From assembly GCA_964643355.1 (NCBI GenBank), contig CAZXPW010000015.1, positions 19,225-83,224 on the forward strand: a DNA stretch of 64,000 nucleotides. Reading direction: 5' to 3'. Below are positions 1 to 9,417 of this stretch, one piece after another; position 1 is the stretch's first letter; every line of letters begins with the position of its first letter. The notes under the pieces were generated by a model. It saw only the letters and a program-made list of their open reading frames with translations. It searched no databases and was not told the DNA's origin. This stretch comes from FEN-1350 sp964643355 (GTDB lineage Bacteria > Planctomycetota > Phycisphaerae > Sedimentisphaerales > Anaerohalosphaeraceae). The position numbers and the translations under genes were made by a program.

Positions 1-792
1 CGCGATCGCCAGCAACCAGATCCATTTGTTCGTAATCACATAATCCAGCAACAGTTCCTTGACTTTGAATTCGCGTTCCTGGGTACCGTGAATTTTTTCG
101 TCTTCGGTGAAATCCTTTTTGTACTCCTCCACCGGCGGCAATCCGACCGACTGGGGAGTGTCGCGGAGACGCCAGAACAAATAGGCGGCGCCGAGGATCG
201 ACAGAAGGGCGGGAATATAGAAGGCATTTCGCCAGCCGAAGGCGTCGCTGGCATAGGCGGCCAGAATTCCCGCCAGACCGCCGCCGAGATTGTGCGAGGT
301 GTTCCAGATACTGAAAACCGTGCCCCGTTCGCGAACGCTGAACCAGTGGCCGATCGATCGGCCGCACGGGGGCCAGCCCATTCCCTGGACAAACCCGTTG
401 AGCCCCCAGAGAAACAGATGGAGGGAATACTCGCTGACCGCCCCGAATACGATATTGCAGATCGCCGTCAGCAGCAAACCGAAGGCCATAAATTTTCGGC
501 TGTCGCTGCGATCGGAAACCGCCCCCATCACAAACTTGCCGATTCCATAAGTAATCGCAGTGACGGCCAGGATGTTGCCGATCCTGGAGTGGCTGTAGTG
601 GATCGCGGCTTCCATATCCTTTGCCACGACCGCGAGATTGTTCCGGACCAGGTAAAATGTCGCATATCCGATAAAGGTGGACTCCAAGATCCTCCGTCGA
701 AAGATCGGATACAACGCCCGGATTTGATCCTCGGGCAGTCGCTGCACATGCGGAGCGGGAGCGAACCATCCGCGAAAATCGAAAAGGGCCAT
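1..792 (-). CDS. OPA-family MFS transporter (GlpT/UhpT-like), partial
   Basis: The reading frame is open from an ATG at 790-792 to the left window edge, giving 264 residues of a protein that continues outside. It looks like an organophosphate:phosphate antiporter of the major facilitator superfamily. The N-terminus has the FYLVRNN segment (about residues 46-52), where GlpT and UhpT carry a substrate-phosphate arginine. Around residues 128-165 there is the family signature, with GMGWPPCGR followed by SIWNTSHNLGGG. Several hydrophobic helices are evident. GAGGAC lies about six bases before the ATG. The family exchanges glycerol-3-phosphate or sugar phosphates for phosphate across the inner membrane. 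Which substrate this one carries cannot be told, and the C-terminal half is not visible. Confidence 0.9.
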   Translation of the reverse strand, partial: MALFDFRGWFAPAPHVQRLPEDQIRALYPIFRRRILESTFIGYATFYLVRNNLAVVAKDMEAAIHYSHSRIGNILAVTAITYGIGKFVMGAVSDRSDSRKFMAFGLLLTAICNIVFGAVSEYSLHLFLWGLNGFVQGMGWPPCGRSIGHWFSVRERGTVFSIWNTSHNLGGGLAGILAAYASDAFGWRNAFYIPALLSILGAAYLFWRLRDTPQSVGLPPVEEYKKDFTEDEKIHGTQEREFKVKELLLDYVITNKWIWLLAIA

Positions 793-1158
793 AGCCGTCC
801 TCGGTTCATCAATCGGGACATCGTTTGTGACGATTCATTTTTTTCGGTCACTCGATCCACGACATTACCGCGATTGTTGTGCAATGCCGCCGCCTGTCCG
901 CCCTGGCATCGAAACAGTACCATATTTTCGTTGGTTTACAACCTTTCTTCGCGGGCGGTTTGGCGTCGGCGAGGAAATCGGTTCCGGCAAGCGAGGCATT
1001 TTCCACGGGTTTTGCGTGGTTTCAGACCGATCCCGGGGCAGGAAGAAATTGCATGAATTCTTGGTGAATGCAATACCCGCGAAGATCAGAGCGTCGTTGC
1101 AAGTTGGGGGCGGATGTGGTATTGTAGAATCCGTCGATTTGAGAATGGAAAGATCCGA
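793..1158. other. Divergent intergenic region
   Basis: This 366-base gap separates the divergent transporter and HzsA-like genes. No convincing coding sequence is seen. It holds a candidate promoter for the rightward gene at 1097-1125. At 912-928 is a 17-base word, AAACAGTACCATATTTT, that recurs exactly upstream of the second HzsA-like gene (37724-37740). Confidence 0.6.
1097..1125 (+). promoter_or_regulatory. Candidate sigma70-type promoter for the HzsA/FGE fusion gene
   Basis: TTGCAA at 1097-1102 and TATTGT at 1120-1125 are separated by 17 bases. The predicted transcription start is near 1132, about 27 bases before the ATG at 1159, which leaves room for the GGAAAG ribosome-binding site. 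Confidence 0.4.
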
Positions 1159-4100
1159 ATGATGAAACCAATGGCAGGAATTGTCTGTCCGGGAATCGTT
1201 GTGTTGATGGCGAGCGGTTTATTTGCGGCCCAGGCCCCGAGGTATGAAAAGAAGGGCAGTTGGGGCGAGACTCTGCTGGGGTTGAGACAATCGCTGAAGG
1301 AGTCGGAAGGATCGACATCGAAGATCGACATGGGGCCCTGGTACACGACGGGGGCCCTGAAGGGTAACGGTTTTGCCGACGAACTGTTTCCCGAAAAGGG
1401 CGTGGATCTTTCGGCCCGAGACGCTGCCGGACAAGCCCTATGGCGGGTAATGCGATATGCCGACGGGAAGGTTCATGCGATGCGGGCTCCGGATGGATTT
1501 GCGACTTATCTTTATCGTACGATAACCGTGCAAAACGAAACGCAACTGCCCGTGGGATTCGGCAGCGATGACGGATTGACGGTCTGGCTCGACGGGAAAA
1601 AACTCCTGTCCCAGGATGTGCCGCGGGGAGCGGGGATCAATCAGGACATTCTAACGCTGGATCTGAAGCCGGGGACCCATGGACTTCTCTTGAAGATTTA
1701 CAATCGCACCGGCGACCACGGGTTTTATTTTGGGGCCATGAGCGATCCGGCGATGATTTTGTGGGACCAGGCGGCACGGGATTTTCCGCTGGAGTGCCGG
1801 GGGATGCAGGCGGATTATCCGGAGGGCGATGTTCTCAACTGGCTGCGAAAGGGCGGTATGGAACAAACGGCCGGTCTGGTCAAGGCGGCTCTGGGGCCGC
1901 TGGGTAAGGCGGGGGGGCGGTATCAGTCTCAGTACGATACGGCCGTGTCCAGCGGCGAAGAAGCCGCGATGCTGGACTTGTACGGGCAGATATGCCGGTT
2001 TCGCGAAGCCCTGGCGGCGATGAAGAGCGTGGATCTTCGGGCCTTGCGAATGGCGATTGAGGATTTGACCGCCACTTTCGGATCGCGCTATGCCGACGGG
2101 GCGGAGTATCTGGAACGGCTTTCCGGGATTGAAAAGGCCGTTGAAACGGGACAAAATCCAGCGGAATTAGCCGAAAATGCAATCGCCTTGCAGCGGGAGG
2201 CGTTGCTGGCCAATCCGCTGCTGGATTTCGAGAATGTGCTGATTGTTCGGCGAAACGCCAAAGGGCCGAGTCTGGGCTTGCCGCAGAACTGGCAGGGAAA
2301 CTGTTCGCTTTCGCGGAGCGGATACGATGATGAGATTGCGGCGATGTCGCTTCGGGATCCTCAACGGCCGCTGACGACGATTTTCAAGCCAGACAAGCCC
2401 GTTATGGTCGCCGATGTCGATCTGCATTTTGACGGGAATCGGATGCTGTTTTCGATGATCGGGACGAACCATCGATGGCAGATCTGGGAGATTGGGGTTG
2501 ACGGAACGGGCCTGCGGCAGGTCACGACCGAAGAGCCCAAAGATGTGGATAACTATGACGCCTGTTATCTGCCCGACGAACGGATCATATTCGCTTCGAC
2601 GCGATGTTTCCAGGGGGTACCCTGTGTGGGCGGCGGGGACACGGTGGCGAATTTGTGCATCATGGACGCCCAAGGAGCGAATGTTCGGCAATTGTGCTTT
2701 GACCAGGATCACAACTGGTGCCCAACGGTCCTGACCAACGGGCGGGTGTTGTTTTCCCGGTGGGAGTATTCGGATACTTCGCATTATTTCAGTCGTCTTT
2801 TGTTTCACATGAATCCGGACGGGACCAACCAGAGCGAATACTACGGAAGCAACTCGTACTGGCCGAATTCGATCTTTTATTCTCGACCAATCCCGGGCCA
2901 GCCCACGATGGTGGCGACGATTGTATCCGGCCATCACGGCGTGCCGCGGATGGGCGAATTGATTCTCCTGGATCCGGCCAAAGGGCGGCACGAGGCCGAC
3001 GGGGTTATCCAGCGGATCCCGGGATACGGCAAGAAGGTAGAGCCGGTGATCATGGACCAACTTGTCGATCAAAGCTGGCCGAAGTTTTTGCATCCTTTTC
3101 CCTTGAGCGAAAAGTATGTTCTGACGGCTTCGCAGACGGACGGAAGTTCGCTGTGGGGGATCTATCTGGTCGATATCTTTGATAACCGGGTCCTGATTCG
3201 CCAGATGGGAGGCAACGCCTTATTTGAACCGATTCCGTTGCGCAAGACGGAACGGCCGCCGGTGATTCCGGACAAGGTGGATCTGAAGCGAGACGACGCG
3301 CTTGTGTATTTATCGGATATTTACAGCGGGCGCGGACTGCGGGATGTGCCGAAGGGTTCGGTCAAAAAACTGCGGCTTTATTCGTTTCATTATGGGTATC
3401 CGCAACTGGGCGGGCACAAGAATGTAGCCGTCGAGGGCGGATGGGATGTGCATCGGATTCTGGGAACAGTGCCGGTGGAGCCGGACGGATCGGCGTATTT
3501 CCGCGTGCCAGCCAATACCCCTATTGCGGTGCAGCCGCTGGACGACCGGGGACGGGCGATGCAGATCATGCGGAGCTGGTTTACGGCGATGCCGGGCGAA
3601 AATGTCTCCTGTGTGGGCTGCCATGAAAAACAGAACATGGCGGTTCCGGCCAAGGGGACGATTGCGTCCCGGCGCGGACCCAGCGCGATTGCGGAGTGGT
3701 TCGGGCCGGAGCGGGGATTTAGTTTCAAGCGGGACATTCAGCCGGTATTGAATCGATACTGTGTCGGCTGTCACGACGGAAGCGTGGCACAGGCGCCGGA
3801 TTTTTCGCCGAAGGACCGCAATGGATGGGGAAATTTTACGCCGTCGTATCTGGCGCTGCATCCGTATGTACGACGGCCCGGGCCGGAGAGCGATTATCAT
3901 CTGGAGGTGCCGCTGGAATGGCATGCGGGAACCAGCGAACTGATCCAGATGCTGGAGAAGGGGCATGAAGGGGTAACGCTGGACGACGAAGCATGGCAGC
4001 GGTTGTATACCTGGATTGACCTGAATGTGCCGGATCACGGGACCTGGTCGGAGCATACCCGCATCGCGGGCAATTTCCGGCAGAGACGAATCGATATGCG

Positions 4101-5151
4101 GACGGCCTATGCCGGTCGGCCGGAGGATCCGGAGGCGATTCCGGCGATGGCAATGGGACCGACGGAGTTCCTCCAACCGCAGCCGGTTGTGCGGCAGGCG
4201 ACTTTTGTCTCAGTGCCGGAATGGCCGCTGGATGAGGCCCGAGCCAAGATTCTCCAGAGGCAAGCCGGCAAGCAAACCCGCCGGACAATCGATCTGGGCG
4301 ATGGAGTGACGATGGAGCTGACCCTGATCCCGGCGGGGACATTTGTGATGGGCAGTGATGACGGTTGTCTTGACGAATCGCCGCGGGGCGTTGTCCGTAT
4401 TGATCAACCGTTTTGGATGGGCGTGTGCGAGGTCACCAACGCTCAGTATCTGCGGTTTGACCCGTTGCATCGCAACGGGTATCTGGACCAAAACCACAAA
4501 GACCACACCACGCCGGGATATTCGCTGGAGGATCCGTCGTTTCCGGCGATCCGGGTATCGTGGCGAGAGGCGATGGACTATTGTCGATGGCTTAGCGCCA
4601 AAACCGGCGAGGCGTTTTCTCTGCCGACGGAGGCACAGTGGGAATGGGCGTGTCGGGCCGGTTCCGATCAGCCGTTCTGGTACGGCGACAAGAACACGGA
4701 TTTCGGGCCATTTGCCAATCTGGCGGATGCGTCGATCAAATTGCTGGCGGTGACGGGCGTCAATCCACAACCGATCTCCAATCCTGACAAGTACGAAGAC
4801 TGGATTCCGAAGGATGCACGATTTGACGACGGGCAAAAAATCCTGTGCGCGGTCGGTCACTATTCCCCGAATCGCTGGGGGCTGCGGGATATGCACGGGA
4901 ATGCATGGGAGTGGACGGCCAGTCGCATGCGGGCATATCCGTATGCGGACGGGGATGGTCGGAATGATCCGACGGCCGGCGACAAACGCGTGGTTCGGGG
5001 GGGATCGTTTTACGACCGTCCGTATCGAGCGACGGCCTCGTATCGTCTGGCTTACGAACCGTGGCAGAGGGTGTACAATGTGAGTTTCCGAGTGGTGTGC
5101 CAGGCGGAAGGGAAACCGGATATGAGCACAACCATCGCGAGAAGCGAATGA
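1159..5151 (+). CDS. Exported HzsA-like cytochrome fused to FGE-sulfatase-like domain
   Basis: This is a 1330-residue exported protein. ATG 1159 is chosen because GGAAAG precedes it and a signal peptide follows (hydrophobic to about residue 20, then AAQA). Domains in order are a PA14-like beta-sandwich (about 45-190), a helical linker, a PD40/TolB-like propeller related to the middle domain of the hydrazine synthase alpha subunit (about 290-690), two c-type haem motifs (CVGCH 818-822 and 868-872), and a formylglycine-generating-enzyme-like (SUMF1) domain from about 1052 to the end. The SUMF1 domain lacks the cysteine pair of true FGE in its terminal RVVRGGSF segment, so sulfatase activation is unlikely. 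The beta and gamma subunits of hydrazine synthase are absent nearby, so hydrazine synthesis is not implied. The stop lies 68 bases before a di-haem cytochrome gene, a likely operon. The substrate is unknown. Confidence 0.8.
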   Translation: MMKPMAGIVCPGIVVLMASGLFAAQAPRYEKKGSWGETLLGLRQSLKESEGSTSKIDMGPWYTTGALKGNGFADELFPEKGVDLSARDAAGQALWRVMRYADGKVHAMRAPDGFATYLYRTITVQNETQLPVGFGSDDGLTVWLDGKKLLSQDVPRGAGINQDILTLDLKPGTHGLLLKIYNRTGDHGFYFGAMSDPAMILWDQAARDFPLECRGMQADYPEGDVLNWLRKGGMEQTAGLVKAALGPLGKAGGRYQSQYDTAVSSGEEAAMLDLYGQICRFREALAAMKSVDLRALRMAIEDLTATFGSRYADGAEYLERLSGIEKAVETGQNPAELAENAIALQREALLANPLLDFENVLIVRRNAKGPSLGLPQNWQGNCSLSRSGYDDEIAAMSLRDPQRPLTTIFKPDKPVMVADVDLHFDGNRMLFSMIGTNHRWQIWEIGVDGTGLRQVTTEEPKDVDNYDACYLPDERIIFASTRCFQGVPCVGGGDTVANLCIMDAQGANVRQLCFDQDHNWCPTVLTNGRVLFSRWEYSDTSHYFSRLLFHMNPDGTNQSEYYGSNSYWPNSIFYSRPIPGQPTMVATIVSGHHGVPRMGELILLDPAKGRHEADGVIQRIPGYGKKVEPVIMDQLVDQSWPKFLHPFPLSEKYVLTASQTDGSSLWGIYLVDIFDNRVLIRQMGGNALFEPIPLRKTERPPVIPDKVDLKRDDALVYLSDIYSGRGLRDVPKGSVKKLRLYSFHYGYPQLGGHKNVAVEGGWDVHRILGTVPVEPDGSAYFRVPANTPIAVQPLDDRGRAMQIMRSWFTAMPGENVSCVGCHEKQNMAVPAKGTIASRRGPSAIAEWFGPERGFSFKRDIQPVLNRYCVGCHDGSVAQAPDFSPKDRNGWGNFTPSYLALHPYVRRPGPESDYHLEVPLEWHAGTSELIQMLEKGHEGVTLDDEAWQRLYTWIDLNVPDHGTWSEHTRIAGNFRQRRIDMRTAYAGRPEDPEAIPAMAMGPTEFLQPQPVVRQATFVSVPEWPLDEARAKILQRQAGKQTRRTIDLGDGVTMELTLIPAGTFVMGSDDGCLDESPRGVVRIDQPFWMGVCEVTNAQYLRFDPLHRNGYLDQNHKDHTTPGYSLEDPSFPAIRVSWREAMDYCRWLSAKTGEAFSLPTEAQWEWACRAGSDQPFWYGDKNTDFGPFANLADASIKLLAVTGVNPQPISNPDKYEDWIPKDARFDDGQKILCAVGHYSPNRWGLRDMHGNAWEWTASRMRAYPYADGDGRNDPTAGDKRVVRGGSFYDRPYRATASYRLAYEPWQRVYNVSFRVVCQAEGKPDMSTTIARSE

Positions 5152-5182
5152 ATTTTCAATTTCCGATTTTCGATTTTCAATT
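5150..5182 (+). repeat. Degenerate AT-rich ATTTTCAAT-type short tandem motif
   Basis: Short imperfect copies of TTTTCAATTT and TTTTCGATTTTC follow each other directly after the stop of the HzsA/FGE gene. Read as protein this gives a low-complexity FQFPIFDFQ string, which argues against starting the next gene at the ATG at 5148. Confidence 0.4.
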
Positions 5183-5219
5183 GGACAACAGGATCAGACT
5201 ATCGAAGGGTATCCGGCAA

Positions 5220-7055
5220 ATGCGTATAGGGATAATATTTTCGGCGGTCATGGGGATTGGAGGGCTGATCGGAACAGCGACGGCAGCGTCGGAGTATTTG
5301 TCTCCGCAGGATGTGGTTGCCTCGGATGACGGGAAGGTTTTGTATCTTTCGCTGGCGACGGCTGATGCAGTGGGGGTGTTTGACCTTGCCTCCGGCAAGC
5401 TGGTTACGACGATTCAGACGCCTGGCGCACCGGCGGGAATGGCTCTGGATGCCAAGTCCAATCGGCTGTATGTCGCCATCGCGAAGGTCACGGGCTGCCT
5501 TTGCGCGATCGATTTGGCGACAGGGGCCGTGGCAGGGACGATTTCGGTCGGCCATACTCCGGGGGCCGTGGCGATGTCACCCGACGGCAAGGTCCTGTAT
5601 GTGTGCAATCGATTTTCGAATTCGGTTTCGGTTGTTGATCCGGCTTCTCAAACGGTCGTAGCGACAATCTCCGTGTTGCGGGAACCCGTGGCGGCAGCGC
5701 TGACGATTGACGGCAAGTGGTTGTATGTCTGCAATCTGTTACCGGTGGGACCAGCCGATGGAGACATTACGGCGGCATCCCTGTCGGTAATCGATACCGC
5801 GGCCCGGAAGGTAGCCCGGGAGATCCGATTGCCCAACGGCAGCACGACCGTTCGCGGGATCGCCCTGTCTCCGGATGGCAAGTTCGCATATGCGTCGCAT
5901 GTTCTTGCCCGATACCAGTTGCCCACGACGCAACTGGAACGAGGTTGGATGAACACCAACGCGGTAAGCGTGATCGATGTGGCGACACAATCACTGGTTA
6001 ACACGGTGCTGGTGGACGAGGTGGATCTGGGCGGGGCCAATCCGTGGGCGGTGGCTTGCAGCGGCGATGGCAAGTGGCTGTGTGTGACTCATGCGGGAAC
6101 GCATGAGGTGAGCGTGATTGACCGGGCGGGGTTGCATGATCGTCTGGGAAAGGCGGCGGCGGGCCAGAAGGTGACCGATGCGACCAGCAGCGGCGAGGAG
6201 GTGCCGAACGATCTGGCGTTTCTGGTGGATCTTCGCAGGCGGATCAAGCTGTCTGGGAATGGGCCGCGAGGGATTGTGCTGGTGGGCAACCAGGCATGGG
6301 TGACGGAGTACTTTTCGGATTCGATCGCGAGGGTCGATCTGGAGTCGGCCAAACGGAACGGCACGCTCTCCATCCCGCTGCAAGAAACCAAACCGATCAC
6401 GACGGTGCGCAAAGGGGAGATGTTTTTTCATGACGCGGGACTGTGCTTTCAACATTGGCAAAGCTGCGCCAGTTGCCATCCGGGGGAGGCCCGTGTGGAC
6501 GGTTTGAACTGGGATTTGCTTAACGACGGCATCGGCAATCCGAAGAGTTCCAAGAGCATGCTGTTGGCGCACCAGACGCCGCCGGCGATGATCTCCGGCG
6601 TTCGGGGCAGCGCCGAGGCGGCGGTGCGGGCGGGAATCCGCGGGATTCAATTCGCGGTTCGGCCGGAAGAAGACGCCGTCGCGATCGATGAGTATCTTAA
6701 ATTGCTCAAACCGGTTCCGAGTCCGTATCGGGTGGAAGGACAATTGTCGGCCCGGGCCAAGCGGGGGCAAGTCCTGTTTCAAAAGGCCGGATGCGCCGTG
6801 TGCCATCCCGAACCGCTGTTTACCAACCTCAAGGAGTACAATGTGGGGACGGGAAAGGAGCGTGAAGTCCATACGGAATTCGACACGCCGACCCTGGTGG
6901 AGGTCTGGCGAACGGGACCGTATCTGCATGACGGGCGAGCCGCGACGATCCGGGAGATGTTGACGAGTTTCAATCGAGAGGACAAGCACGGAAAAACTTC
7001 GGGGCTTTCGGCGGAGGAAATCGAGGATCTGGCGGAATATGTGCTGTCGCTGTAA
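5220..7055 (+). CDS. YVTN beta-propeller protein with MauG/CcpA-like di-haem domain
   Basis: This is an exported protein of about 611 residues. ATG 5220 gives a clean signal peptide (hydrophobic to about residue 25, ending TATA); earlier starts would put a low-complexity string in front of it. Residues about 28-370 carry repeated YVTN-type blades with DGKVLYV, DGKWLYV and DGKFAYA motifs. The C-terminal part is a di-haem cytochrome c peroxidase/MauG-type domain with CASCH (416-420) and CAVCH (525-529), followed by the DTPTLVEVWRTGPYLHDGR segment common in this family. Such proteins act in the periplasm in electron transfer or cofactor oxidation. It follows the HzsA-like gene by 68 bases, so the two probably form a redox pair. 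The physiological substrate is not evident. Confidence 0.85.
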   Translation: MRIGIIFSAVMGIGGLIGTATAASEYLSPQDVVASDDGKVLYLSLATADAVGVFDLASGKLVTTIQTPGAPAGMALDAKSNRLYVAIAKVTGCLCAIDLATGAVAGTISVGHTPGAVAMSPDGKVLYVCNRFSNSVSVVDPASQTVVATISVLREPVAAALTIDGKWLYVCNLLPVGPADGDITAASLSVIDTAARKVAREIRLPNGSTTVRGIALSPDGKFAYASHVLARYQLPTTQLERGWMNTNAVSVIDVATQSLVNTVLVDEVDLGGANPWAVACSGDGKWLCVTHAGTHEVSVIDRAGLHDRLGKAAAGQKVTDATSSGEEVPNDLAFLVDLRRRIKLSGNGPRGIVLVGNQAWVTEYFSDSIARVDLESAKRNGTLSIPLQETKPITTVRKGEMFFHDAGLCFQHWQSCASCHPGEARVDGLNWDLLNDGIGNPKSSKSMLLAHQTPPAMISGVRGSAEAAVRAGIRGIQFAVRPEEDAVAIDEYLKLLKPVPSPYRVEGQLSARAKRGQVLFQKAGCAVCHPEPLFTNLKEYNVGTGKEREVHTEFDTPTLVEVWRTGPYLHDGRAATIREMLTSFNREDKHGKTSGLSAEEIEDLAEYVLSL

Positions 7056-7239
7056 ATGATTTCGGATATGGGAGATGGGATTTTGGAAGCTCGCCGGTCA
7101 CCCATGAGACGAGACCCGGCACCGAGGCGGAACCGACAAGCATCCGGACTGCCGAATTCATTATCGTGAGCCAAGAGAAATGACCCACCCGATTCGTCAA
7201 GGTTTGGCGGATCGTGACAGGATCGAACGGAAGGAACCA

Positions 7240-9417
7240 ATGAACGATACAGGGACTACGGAGACGCCGTTTCTGCGGCAACTGACCGAATCGCAGAGGA
7301 AGGCGGTGTTGCACAAGGATGGGCCTTTGCTGGTGCTGGCAGGGCCGGGCAGCGGCAAGACGCGGGTGATAACCTGTCGGATAGCGGCTTTGATTCATGC
7401 GGGCGTTGAACCGCGGCGGATCTGCGCAATCACTTTCACCAATAAGGCCGCCGAGGAGATGCGTCGAAGGGTGGAAGCGATGGGGTATTCGAACTTGGTT
7501 CATGTGAGCACTTTTCACTCGCTGTGCGTTCGAATCCTGCGGCGGTATGGTCCAAGTGTCGGTATCCGGGACAACTTCAGCATTTATGACGAGGCGGATC
7601 AGACGCGGTGTATCAAGGAGGCGATCGCGGGTGCGGATTTGAGCAGCAGTCAATTTTCTCCGGGAAAGGTACTGGGAACGATTTCCCAGTGCAAAAATGA
7701 CCTGGAAATGCCGGATGAACTGGACGAGCGGGCCGGGGGGTATTATGAGAAATGCGTCGTCAAGATCTATCGGGGGTATCAGAACCTGCTGGCGGGCAAG
7801 AACGCGCTGGATTTTGACGATCTGCTGGTGCGGACGGCCCTTCTGCTGCGGGATCGGGACGATATTCGCGGGGAGTTGGGCCGGAGATTTCGGTATTTGC
7901 TGGTCGATGAATACCAGGATACCAACCACGCCCAATATCAGATTGCCAAGGGGTTGGCGCTGGAGCACCGGAATATCTGCGTAACGGGGGATCCGGATCA
8001 GTCGATTTACCGCTGGAGGGGAGCGGATATCGGCAATATTCTGGCGTTCGAGAAGGACTGGCCCCAGGCCGTGGTCGTTCGGCTGGAAGAAAATTTCCGG
8101 TCCCGGCCTCGGATCCTGGCGGCGGCGGACCGACTGATCGCCAACAATACCCGGCGCAAGGAGAAAAAACTGATTGCCGTTCGCGAGGGGGGCAAGGAAT
8201 TGCGATTGATCTCCTGCGACGACGAAACCACCGAGGCCGAACGGATCGCCGAACGAATCGCCGAACTGATTCGAGAGGGGATTAAACCCGGACAGATCGC
8301 CGTGTTCTATCGTATCAACGCGATGAGCCGGCCCATTGAAGAACAGCTTATCCGCGGTCGGATCCCGTACCAGGTGGTGCGGGGCGTGGAATTCTATGAG
8401 CGAAAAGAGATCCGCGACATGCTGGGGTATCTGCGGTTGCTTGCCAATCCGGAGGATGATCTGGCGTTTCTTCGGGCGGTCAACAGTCACCCGCGGGGCA
8501 TCGGACAGACAACCCTGGATCGATTGAGCGCTTGTGCGCAGCGGCAGGGATGTTCCCTGTGGTCGGCGGCGACAAAGGTCGCGACACTGGAGGGAATCCC
8601 CCGGGCGGCGCAGGCGAAGATTGCGGCGTTTGTCGCGCAGATTGAGCCGTTGCGGTCCGAGATCGCCGGACCGGTGGCGCCGCTGCTGGAGAAGGTTCTG
8701 GAGGTCAGCGGTTATCAAGTCCATCTTCGGCAGGGGGGCGACAAGGAGGAAGGAGCGATGGAGAACCTGGACGAACTGATCAGTGCGGCGGCTTTGTATG
8801 ACAAGCAGGCCGAAAGCCCATCTTTGGTGGATTATCTCCAGTCAATCGCTTTGTACAGCGATACGGACGCCTTCGATCCGGAAGCGGGCAAAGTATCCCT
8901 GATGACGCTGCATGCGGCCAAGGGATTGGAATTCGAGCATGTGTTTATCGCGGGCCTGGAAGAGGGGATTCTGCCGCATGAGCGATGCCTGGAATCTTCG
9001 GAGGAGATCGAGGAAGAGCGGCGGCTGTGTTTTGTGGGGATTACGAGGGCCAAGGACGAATTGACCCTGACCCTGGCTCGGCATCGCACGCTGCGGGGGC
9101 AGTTTCTGCGGACGGTTCCGTCTCCGTTTTTGTACGAGATGGGATTTTCTTCGCAGGATCTGGAGGCGGTGAATGACTGGGACGGAACCGAGGATGCCGA
9201 CATGGATCGGGACGAATTGTCGGAAGAGATTGACGACTCCGGGACGAAATCGCGGTTTCGGATCAATGAACTGGTGCAGCATTCCACTTTCGGAATGGGC
9301 CGGGTCAAGGAATTTGTCGATCTGGGCGAGGACAGTATTGTCGTCGTGAAATTCAACAGCGGTCAACTCAAATCGCTGATGACGCGATACGCCAAACTGC
9401 AAAGGGTGAATTCATGA
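7240..9417 (+). CDS. pcrA: UvrD/PcrA-type superfamily 1 DNA helicase
   Basis: This is a 725-residue 3'-5' DNA helicase acting in nucleotide excision repair, mismatch repair and removal of recombination or replication blocks. ATG 7240 is preceded by AAGGA at good spacing; the upstream in-frame ATG at 7180 has weaker support. Visible motifs are Walker A GPGSGKTR (Lys near residue 40), ITFTNKAAEEM (Ia), LLVDEYQDTN (II), DPDQSIYRWRGA (III), MTLHAAKGLEFEHVF (V) and GITRAKDELTLT (VI). The C-terminus (FGMGRVKEF and onward) is the Tudor-like tail of PcrA/UvrD proteins. Length is normal. It overlaps the NUDIX gene by four bases (ATGA), so the two are probably translationally coupled. Confidence 0.95.
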   Translation: MNDTGTTETPFLRQLTESQRKAVLHKDGPLLVLAGPGSGKTRVITCRIAALIHAGVEPRRICAITFTNKAAEEMRRRVEAMGYSNLVHVSTFHSLCVRILRRYGPSVGIRDNFSIYDEADQTRCIKEAIAGADLSSSQFSPGKVLGTISQCKNDLEMPDELDERAGGYYEKCVVKIYRGYQNLLAGKNALDFDDLLVRTALLLRDRDDIRGELGRRFRYLLVDEYQDTNHAQYQIAKGLALEHRNICVTGDPDQSIYRWRGADIGNILAFEKDWPQAVVVRLEENFRSRPRILAAADRLIANNTRRKEKKLIAVREGGKELRLISCDDETTEAERIAERIAELIREGIKPGQIAVFYRINAMSRPIEEQLIRGRIPYQVVRGVEFYERKEIRDMLGYLRLLANPEDDLAFLRAVNSHPRGIGQTTLDRLSACAQRQGCSLWSAATKVATLEGIPRAAQAKIAAFVAQIEPLRSEIAGPVAPLLEKVLEVSGYQVHLRQGGDKEEGAMENLDELISAAALYDKQAESPSLVDYLQSIALYSDTDAFDPEAGKVSLMTLHAAKGLEFEHVFIAGLEEGILPHERCLESSEEIEEERRLCFVGITRAKDELTLTLARHRTLRGQFLRTVPSPFLYEMGFSSQDLEAVNDWDGTEDADMDRDELSEEIDDSGTKSRFRINELVQHSTFGMGRVKEFVDLGEDSIVVVKFNSGQLKSLMTRYAKLQRVNS

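Noticed and set aside
88..1056. 322-residue plus-strand open frame
   Set aside because: It is antisense to the OPA transporter, whose minus-strand protein shows clear family motifs; the plus-strand product is low-quality and has no domain.
4312..5100. Functional formylglycine-generating enzyme
   Set aside because: The fold is present but the catalytic cysteine pair is absent and no sulfatase gene is near.
1159..5151. True hydrazine synthase (anammox)
   Set aside because: Only alpha-like proteins occur, with no beta or gamma subunits, and the fusion partner is foreign to the enzyme; this is the wider HzsA-like family.
6970..8724. 584-residue minus-strand open frame
   Set aside because: It lies opposite the helicase gene and reads as arginine/proline-rich shadow protein.
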